Below are positions 57,355-64,000 of a stretch of DNA of 64,000 nt, in pieces. Location: the NCBI GenBank assembly GCA_903858475.1, contig CAIOIZ010000138.1:1-64000 (forward strand). The letters run 5' to 3'. Numbering within the stretch: the stretch's first letter is position 1; each line of letters opens with the position of its first letter. Both the position numbers and the translations under genes were made by a program. This stretch comes from an uncultured Bacteroidota bacterium (GTDB lineage: Bacteria; Bacteroidota; Bacteroidia; Chitinophagales; Chitinophagaceae). The notes below the pieces were generated by a model. The model made no database searches and was not told where the DNA came from. It saw only the letters and a list, made by a program, of their open reading frames with translations.

Positions 57355-58466
57355 GCGCTGGAATAGTTGGACTTGCAACTGCAAGGGCCTTAGGTCAAGC
57401 TGGATTTTCAGTTAAAGTATTTGAGCGGAATGCTAAAGCTATTGGGGCCTCTATAAGAAATTTTGGTATGGTCTGGCCAATTGGTCAGCCAATGGGGAAA
57501 TTATATAAACGGGCTATGCGTAGTCGCGAAATATGGATGCAAATTTCTAAGATAACAGGAATTTGGTCGCATGCATGCGGAAGCTTACACTTGGCTTATT
57601 CTTTGGAAGAATGGCAGGTGTTAAAAGAGTTAGCAGAAATATTTAAATTGGAGGGGCGGGATGTTCAATTATATTCAGCAGAAAAAATTCAAGCTGAGTA
57701 CGAATATGTGCAATTAAATAACTTATACGGAGGATTGTTTAGTGCCGATGAATTACTTGTTGACCCTAGAGAAGCACTGAATCAAATTCCAAACTACCTC
57801 AGTGAACAATTCGGGATTGAATTTTATTGGAATAACTGTGTAAATAAAATTGAAGACAAAGTTGTATACATTGGCAACAAAGCAGCATATAGTGCAGAAA
57901 TAATTGTTGTTTGTAGTGGCATGGATTTTGAAACACTTTACCCTGAGGTATTTGAAAGTGCAACAATAACAAAGTGTAAACTTCAAATGTTAAGATCAGT
58001 TATACAGCCCAACGATTTTAAACTTCGTACGGCTATTTGCGGTGGACTTTCACTTCTTCACTATACAAGTTTTAAAGCAGCCCCTTCTTTAGCAACACTA
58101 CATAAAAAATTAAAAACTGAAATGGACATTTATCTTTCAAATGGCATACATGTGATGGCTGCACAAAATGGCATTAATCAAATAACTATTGGCGACTCTC
58201 ATGAATATGGGCAATCCTTTGACCCTTTTGACAAATCTTATATCAACCAATTAATATTAGATTATCTACAAGGAATATTGAAGATTCCGAATCAGGCAAT
58301 CGAAGAAACCTGGCATGGCATATATCCTAAAATGACCAATGGAGATACGGAAATGTGTCTTTCACCTGAGCCTGGCGTATTTATCATTAATGGATTGGGG
58401 GGGGCGGGGATGACCCTATCTTTCGGATTGGCTGAAGAATTGATTGGAGAAATCATTGGGAAGTGA
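57327..58466 (+). CDS. FAD-dependent oxidoreductase of the phosphonate-associated (TIGR03364-like) clade
   Basis: ORF 379 aa; AIVIGAGIVGLATARAL dinucleotide-binding motif, GASIRNFGMVWPIGQP, INGLGGAGMTLSFGLAEE; 28-bp overlap with the upstream gene. Confidence 0.82.
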   Translation: MEKRTAIVIGAGIVGLATARALGQAGFSVKVFERNAKAIGASIRNFGMVWPIGQPMGKLYKRAMRSREIWMQISKITGIWSHACGSLHLAYSLEEWQVLKELAEIFKLEGRDVQLYSAEKIQAEYEYVQLNNLYGGLFSADELLVDPREALNQIPNYLSEQFGIEFYWNNCVNKIEDKVVYIGNKAAYSAEIIVVCSGMDFETLYPEVFESATITKCKLQMLRSVIQPNDFKLRTAICGGLSLLHYTSFKAAPSLATLHKKLKTEMDIYLSNGIHVMAAQNGINQITIGDSHEYGQSFDPFDKSYINQLILDYLQGILKIPNQAIEETWHGIYPKMTNGDTEMCLSPEPGVFIINGLGGAGMTLSFGLAEELIGEIIGK

Positions 58467-58540
58467 TTGTCATCGGTTTAAAATATTTTTTAAGCCATAC
58501 TTAAAGCTCCCTTGAATTTATTTTTGAAAAACCCGGCGGC

Positions 58541-58618
58541 TTAACATTCCCGTAACATACAGGTAACATTAGCGTAACCTTTCATTCATCTTCTCGTAAC
58601 ATACAAGGCTTCTCTTTG
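58541..58618 (+). promoter_or_regulatory. 11-bp-phased direct repeats (Pho-box-like) plus -7-like TCTCTTTG
   Basis: TTAACATTCCC GTAACATACAG GTAACATTAGC GTAACCTTTCA TTCATCTTCTC GTAACATACAA; -7-like box at 58611. Confidence 0.75.
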
Positions 58619-58633
58619 CACAAATATTATTGC

Positions 58634-61408
58634 ATGAGATTCCTATTAATAGTTACCAGTTTATTCCTTTCCATTTCAGCAATGGCTCAGAAAGGAAGGA
58701 TGGAAGGTAAAATCACTGATTCCAAAACCGGAAGCCCATTGGCAGGCATATCGGTTATCATAAAAGAAACAAACAATGGGGTTGCTACTGATGTGAGCGG
58801 AAGATTTAGTTTCAATATTGAAATTGGTAAGAAATACACATTGAAGATTAGTGCGACCAATTATATAGGAAAAGAAGTAAACGAAATTGAAACAGGAACA
58901 GATGGGATTGCACATGTAGACATTGTATTAGAATTGAAATCTAAAACCAACGAAGAAGTAGTAGTTCGTTCTAGCTCTTTTAGAAAAGAAACAGTCAACG
59001 CCTTGTTGGGCTTTCAAAAAAATACCAATACAGTTGCTTCCGTAATTTCATCAGAAGCTATTCGCAGAAGTCCAGATAAAAATACCGGCGAAATTTTAAA
59101 GCGTACTCCAGGCGCCAGCGTTCAAGAAGGTAAATTCATTGTTATTAGAGGGTTGGCCGATCGTTATAACCAGGCTATGTTAAATGGCATCTTATTAACT
59201 AGTACAGAGCCTGACCGCAAAACTTTTTCGTTTGATATGATTCCTGCCGCCATGGTAGATAATATCATTATCAATAAAGCCTTTGTTCCTGAATATCCTG
59301 GCGAGTGGGCGGGCGGATTAATTCAAGTAAATACAAAAGACATTCCTGCTAAAGGTTTTTTTAATATTCAATTAGGAACGGGGTTTAATACCCAAACTAT
59401 TGGTAATAAATTTTATAAGGACCAGGGTGGTAAATTGGATTGGTTGGGCATAGATGATGGGGCCAGAAATTTGCCAGCTGATTATACTAGAAAAGCCGAG
59501 TTTGATATTTTATCCCCAGCTGCTAAAACTGCTATTGGAAAAAAAATGAGAAATGCTTGGAGTCCTATTGAAACAGATGCTCCATTAAATGCCTCCTTTC
59601 AGGCAAACGGTGGTTTTTCCACCAAGCTTTTTGGAAAGAAATTCGGTGGTATTTTTGGAATAACCTATAGCAAAGCAAGTAAAAACTTGGAATTGTTGAA
59701 CAGGTCTAATGCAATTGATGAAATCACCAATGTAGTAAGTGTTGTTTCCGATTTTAATGACAGACGATATCAAAAGGATGTTACAGTAGGTGCATTGGGT
59801 AGTTTTAGTTTACAATTTAATCCGCGCAATAAAATAGCTGTAAAGACAATCGTGAATGTTAACTCAGCTAATTCTGTTTCTCAACGTAATGGGGTTGATT
59901 TCTCTAGAACTGATCAGCTAAAGGGCAATGAATTTACTTTTAAAGAAAATACTTTCTTTACCGTACAGGCTTCAGGCGAACATAGCCTTCTTAAGCCATT
60001 GAAATTAAAATGGTATGGTGCCTTTAATATTTTGGATGGATATATTCCTGATCAAAGGAGAATTTTATATTCTAGAAACAATGGAACACAAGATCCATAC
60101 AGACTGATTATCTCCAATACGCTTTCTCAACAAAGCGGGAGCAGGATTTATCAAACATTGAATGATTATATCTACACAGGTGGCGGCGATTTATCTTATA
60201 ATTTCAAGTGGTTGAATCTTTCTCAAACCATCAAGGCTGGTTATATGTTGCAAATAAAAGACCGTTTGTTCGATGCACAGCTATTTGCCAACTACTTGCC
60301 ACTAGATAATCCTACACTTCGTTTGGCACAGCCTACCGTAGTATTTGCCAGTGCAAATTTTGGCAATGGCACAGGAGGCAATATAGCTTTTGATGCCATT
60401 AAAGGAAATACATTCCGCTATATGGCCAATACCATTTTGAATGCTGGCTTTTTACAATTGGACAACCAGTTTACAGAAAAATTAAGAATTGTATGGGGAC
60501 TGAGAGTTGAAAACTATGATCAATTAGTAGGCAGTGTTAAAAAATGGGACCCTCGTCATACTTATTCAAAGCTGACTGATTTTTTACCCGGTATCAATGT
60601 GACTTACAAATTGAATAATAATAGCAATTTGCGTTTGTCAGGATCTCAAACAGTTATTCGCCCCGAATTGCGTGAATTGGCTTCTCTGAACTTATATGAT
60701 TTTGAGTTGAATGCTTCTGTACAAGGAAATCCTACTTTGAAAAGAACTAAGGTATCGAACCTTGATTTGCGATATGAAATTTATCCTAGAGCTGGCGAAG
60801 TATTAACGGCAGGGGTATTTTATAAAGACTTTTCGAATCCAATCGAGCAATTATTTAATGGACAGGGTGGCGGCTCCAGTACTTTCACTTATGCGAATGC
60901 AAAAAAAGCAAACTCATATGGCGCTGAATTGGAATTTCGCAAAAAACTTGATTTCAATAGTCGGTTAAAGAATTTCACTTTCCAAGCAAATGCTGCCTTG
61001 ATTAAAAGTCGTGTAAAGGATGAAACATTCAAATTAGACAGAACCTTGCAAGGCCAATCTCCCTATATTTTAAATCTAGGCTTATTGTACGATCACGAAA
61101 AATCAGGATTTAATGCCACTTTATTATTCAACCAAATTGGACAACGTATCTATTTAGTAGGAGATATTCAAGGTGGTGCGCCTGATATTTATGAAGCACC
61201 TCGCCCAGTATTGGACCTTCAATTAGCAAAAAAATTATTGGATAAAAAGGCAGAGATTAAATTAAATATATCGGACCTCTTTAACCATGTCCAATATTTT
61301 TATCAGAATCCGGGAGGCAAACTGACATTTCAAAAAGGAACGGATGCCTATCGATTCACAAGAAAATATGGCACCAATTTTAACCTTTCTTTCAACTATT
61401 CATTTTAA
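58634..61408 (+). CDS. TonB-dependent receptor with carboxypeptidase-regulatory-like N-terminal domain
   Basis: ORF; signal peptide, GKITDSKTGSPLAGISVIIKETNNG, FVIRGLADRYNQAMLNG-like plug, barrel; start moved to ATG at 58634. Confidence 0.92.
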   Translation: MRFLLIVTSLFLSISAMAQKGRMEGKITDSKTGSPLAGISVIIKETNNGVATDVSGRFSFNIEIGKKYTLKISATNYIGKEVNEIETGTDGIAHVDIVLELKSKTNEEVVVRSSSFRKETVNALLGFQKNTNTVASVISSEAIRRSPDKNTGEILKRTPGASVQEGKFIVIRGLADRYNQAMLNGILLTSTEPDRKTFSFDMIPAAMVDNIIINKAFVPEYPGEWAGGLIQVNTKDIPAKGFFNIQLGTGFNTQTIGNKFYKDQGGKLDWLGIDDGARNLPADYTRKAEFDILSPAAKTAIGKKMRNAWSPIETDAPLNASFQANGGFSTKLFGKKFGGIFGITYSKASKNLELLNRSNAIDEITNVVSVVSDFNDRRYQKDVTVGALGSFSLQFNPRNKIAVKTIVNVNSANSVSQRNGVDFSRTDQLKGNEFTFKENTFFTVQASGEHSLLKPLKLKWYGAFNILDGYIPDQRRILYSRNNGTQDPYRLIISNTLSQQSGSRIYQTLNDYIYTGGGDLSYNFKWLNLSQTIKAGYMLQIKDRLFDAQLFANYLPLDNPTLRLAQPTVVFASANFGNGTGGNIAFDAIKGNTFRYMANTILNAGFLQLDNQFTEKLRIVWGLRVENYDQLVGSVKKWDPRHTYSKLTDFLPGINVTYKLNNNSNLRLSGSQTVIRPELRELASLNLYDFELNASVQGNPTLKRTKVSNLDLRYEIYPRAGEVLTAGVFYKDFSNPIEQLFNGQGGGSSTFTYANAKKANSYGAELEFRKKLDFNSRLKNFTFQANAALIKSRVKDETFKLDRTLQGQSPYILNLGLLYDHEKSGFNATLLFNQIGQRIYLVGDIQGGAPDIYEAPRPVLDLQLAKKLLDKKAEIKLNISDLFNHVQYFYQNPGGKLTFQKGTDAYRFTRKYGTNFNLSFNYSF

Positions 61409-61432
61409 TAATATAAAAATCAAAACTAGGAT

Positions 61433-62893
61433 ATGAAAAAGTACATTTTATTCGCTGCTGTTGCTCTCATGGCAATCTCTATTTCCAGCTGTCGGAAAAT
61501 TGAAACAGATGGTGAGATTCAGGTAGTAGTAGTAAATGGTGGAGGAACACCCACTACTGGTGGCCAAACCATTACATTACAAGGACGTATCAATGCTGAT
61601 ACATTATTGCGTAAGACCAACACCTATATCCTTAAAGGATTGGTTTATATGGTCGGTAATCATACCATTACCATTGAAGCAGGAACAGTTATCAAGGGTT
61701 CATTCAGTGGATCTGATGTGGCTGCTTTGATCATTACGCGTGGTTCAAAAATCATTGCTCAAGGTACCCCCACTGAACCCATTATTTTCACTTCTGCTTC
61801 ACCTAATCCTCAGTCAGGTGATTGGGCTGGTATAGTGCTTTGCGGCAAGGCTGGCTATAATTTAAGTTATAATGGTATCAATGGATTGTTTCAAGTTGAA
61901 GGAGGTATCGACAATTCATTTGGAGATGGTATAGCTGGTTCTGGCGATGCTGTAGCAGCTACTCCTGTTGACAATGATAATTCTGGAATTCTGCAATACG
62001 TTCGTATTGAATATGCTGGCTATGCTTTTCAACCAGATAAAGAAGTTAATAGCTTGACCATGGCATGTGTAGGAAACGGAACTACCATTGATCATATTCA
62101 AACAGTTTATGCAAAAGATGACGCCTACGAGTGGTTTGGCGGCAGTGTAAATTGTAAATACCTGATTGCTTATAAAACACAGGATGATGATTTTGATACA
62201 GATAATGGCTTTAGTGGTAAAGTACAGTTTGGTTTAATTATTCGTGATTCTGTTATTGCAGATATCTCTACTTCTGAAGCTTTCGAAAGTGATAATAATG
62301 CAACTGGCACAACAGCAAGTCCTAAAACGAAGGCGATTTTTACAAATATTACTGCCATTGGCCCAAGAGCTACTTTAAATAATTTTGGTAATACATTATT
62401 TCGTGCGGGTGCTCAGATCAGAAGAAATTCAGCCATCTGTATTTTCAATTCAATCATCATGGGATGGCCTCAAGGTATTTTAATTGATGCTACTACGGGT
62501 ACTTCTACTGCTTTAAATATCGAGGATAGTAGTTTGAGACTAAGAAATGTAACCTTGGCTGGTAATACCATCAATATGAAGTTTTCTGGTACTGCAGGAG
62601 CCACTATTAATTCTGATGCAGCATTGACTAGTTGGTTTACCAATAGCTATTATAATAATGATATTCTTACCAATACATCGGATGCAAAATTGATTCAACC
62701 ATTTAATTATTCAGCTCCTGATCCTACCCCTTTTGGTGGTTCAAACGGAAACCAGAAAATTATCAACGGTGGTGATTTTTCTGATCCAAAATTCGCTGGG
62801 GATACTTTTTTAGATAAAACAGTAACATTCCGGGGCGGTATAGCTCCAGCAGGTCCTTTGGCTAGCTGGTGGAAAGGATGGACTAAATTCTAA
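61433..62893 (+). CDS. Secreted lipoprotein with beta-helix-like repeats, function unknown
   Basis: ORF 486 aa; lipobox ISSC, GNHTITIEAGTVIKGSFSG, AQGTPTEPIIFTSASPNPQSGDWAGIVL; paired with TonB receptor. Confidence 0.75.
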   Translation: MKKYILFAAVALMAISISSCRKIETDGEIQVVVVNGGGTPTTGGQTITLQGRINADTLLRKTNTYILKGLVYMVGNHTITIEAGTVIKGSFSGSDVAALIITRGSKIIAQGTPTEPIIFTSASPNPQSGDWAGIVLCGKAGYNLSYNGINGLFQVEGGIDNSFGDGIAGSGDAVAATPVDNDNSGILQYVRIEYAGYAFQPDKEVNSLTMACVGNGTTIDHIQTVYAKDDAYEWFGGSVNCKYLIAYKTQDDDFDTDNGFSGKVQFGLIIRDSVIADISTSEAFESDNNATGTTASPKTKAIFTNITAIGPRATLNNFGNTLFRAGAQIRRNSAICIFNSIIMGWPQGILIDATTGTSTALNIEDSSLRLRNVTLAGNTINMKFSGTAGATINSDAALTSWFTNSYYNNDILTNTSDAKLIQPFNYSAPDPTPFGGSNGNQKIINGGDFSDPKFAGDTFLDKTVTFRGGIAPAGPLASWWKGWTKF

Positions 62894-62912
62894 TAACCAT
62901 AAACCTTATCTT

Positions 62913-62946
62913 AAAGGCATTCAGTATTTACTGAATGCCTTTTAAT
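62913..62946 (+). terminator. Hairpin AAAGGCATTCAGTA/TACTGAATGCCTTT
   Basis: 14-bp perfect inverted repeat followed by a short T/A tract. Confidence 0.8.
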
Positions 62947-62960
62947 TTAATTGATATTGT

Positions 62961-63440
62961 ATGAAAATAATTGCCTATTCACTTGTATTAATAATGATGT
63001 TGGAAGCTTGCCAACATAAGCAAAGGCCACTTGGAAAATTGGATAAACAATGGATTGATTCAATCATTCATGCCAGCGATAGCAATTTTTCAAAACCATA
63101 TTACAGAACAGACTTTGTAACGGCGATCTATTATTTAAATAAAAAAGATTCCACCATTTGTCAAATAATGAAGGACTCTTCTAACAATATTCGTCAGATT
63201 ACTGTCATGAATAAGGACCAAAGAACTTTCTTTGGACAATATTATAAAAACGGAAATATGCTGGCTGATATTCCACTTGATGCATATGGACAGTTTCATG
63301 GGAAAGCGCTTTATTATTATGAATCGGGTATAGTTCAGGCCCAGGGTCAATTTCTGCATGGGGTTAAAATAGGGGAATGGCAATATTTTACCCCTGCCGG
63401 AAAACCTGAAAAGAAAGAGTCATACGATAAGCCAGCATAA
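62961..63440 (+). CDS. Lipoprotein with MORN/YwqK-like repeats
   Basis: ORF 159 aa; lipobox LEAC, FFGQYYKNGNMLADIPLDAYGQFHGKALYYYESG. Confidence 0.65.
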   Translation: MKIIAYSLVLIMMLEACQHKQRPLGKLDKQWIDSIIHASDSNFSKPYYRTDFVTAIYYLNKKDSTICQIMKDSSNNIRQITVMNKDQRTFFGQYYKNGNMLADIPLDAYGQFHGKALYYYESGIVQAQGQFLHGVKIGEWQYFTPAGKPEKKESYDKPA

Positions 63441-63471
63441 TTATCACAATACGAAATGGTATATTTTAAAG

Positions 63472-63526
63472 ATAATGTTTACATAATCTTCAGATAATCA
63501 TAGGTTAACAATGTCTTCTGAATTTG
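63472..63526 (+). promoter_or_regulatory. Second clear 11-bp-phased repeat cluster plus -7-like TGAATTTG
   Basis: ATAATGTTTAC ATAATCTTCAG ATAATCATAGG TTAACAATGTC; TGAATTTG at 63519-63526. Confidence 0.55.
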
Positions 63527-63593
63527 CACTGTAATATTTGAACTATAACAAAAATTTCCTTAAGCAAAAGCAAGTTTTTCTCATGCTTGTATC

Positions 63594-63623
63594 CACCTGG
63601 TAGTCTTGCCGGGTGCTTTTTTT
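63594..63623 (+). terminator. Intrinsic terminator or attenuator CACCTGG-tagtcttg-CCGGGTG-cTTTTTTT
   Basis: 7-bp stem (one G-U) with T7, between the repeat cluster at 63.47 kb and the next gene. Confidence 0.8.
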
Positions 63624-63790
63624 AATGTTACCAAATTGTTACTATGCACATTTAAATCACATTCTTTTTCACAGCTAGTTAATAGGGGCTATAAGTATTA
63701 TTTTCACTAGCTATTATTAAAGGAACTACTTGTATTTTATAATGCTATTTTGTTTTAAATAAGTCAATTTAACTATATAAAAACATTCAT

Positions 63791-64000
63791 ATGAAATGGG
63801 TAAGCGTTAATAGCAATTCAACGAATGAAAATTTTGAATTGTGGAAACAAGATCAAAAGCTAGCTACTGTTTCCTTTAGTACCAAAACACATATTGTAAG
63901 GTTAGTGAGTAACTTGGGAAAGCGCTTATTTTTCTTTGAAAAACGCGGACTATTGAATCCACGTACTGTTATTGCTAACGAATATGGAATTCAGATTGGC
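63791..64000 (+). CDS. Hypothetical protein, truncated by window end
   Basis: ATG at 63791, open for 70 codons to the window edge (MKWVSVNSNSTNENFELWKQDQ...). Confidence 0.65.
   Translation, partial: MKWVSVNSNSTNENFELWKQDQKLATVSFSTKTHIVRLVSNLGKRLFFFEKRGLLNPRTVIANEYGIQIG

Noticed and set aside
58616-58633. TTG start for the 58.6-kb TonB receptor
   Set aside because: ATG at 58634 gives a clean signal peptide (MRFLLIVTSLFLSISAMAQ); the TTG extension would overlap the -7-like element.

Overview
Chromosomal window from a Bacteroidota organism. It looks like Chitinophagaceae (SusC/D proteins, GldC, DUF4290, TAnnTTTG-type promoters), but that assignment is inference. About 54 protein-coding genes are supported. 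No tRNA, rRNA, CRISPR array, prophage or transposase was recognised. The left two thirds is mostly housekeeping: a two-component system, nadK, a BamA-like protein, CvpA, YqeY, gldC, gmk, murA, gcvH, a PPIase, serS, alkB, a DUF1800/DUF1501 pair, three tandem POT transporters, purD, the mreBCD-mrdA-rodA operon, an ECF sigma/anti-sigma-like/Spy-like set, and galE. The right third (about 38.6-63.6 kb) is a phosphorus-acquisition region. It holds a Pit phosphate transporter with a DUF47 regulator, a phosphate-selective-porin-like protein, and a long co-directional locus: SusC/SusD, two secreted beta-propeller/phosphoesterase proteins, a TonB receptor, a PhnZ-like HD oxygenase, a phosphonatase-like HAD hydrolase, a DUF5690/MFS-like transporter and a FAD oxidoreductase. 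I read this as a SusCD-coupled organophosphonate utilisation locus. The most striking unlisted signal is a family of 11-bp-phased [G/T/A]TAA[C/T]A direct repeats, Pho-box-like in architecture. The best copy precedes the TonB receptor at 58.6 kb, a second clear copy is at 63.47 kb, and weaker copies precede susC and the porin. Two candidate small RNAs with promoter-to-terminator architecture are also proposed. All family assignments are by eye from the translations; no database search was run.
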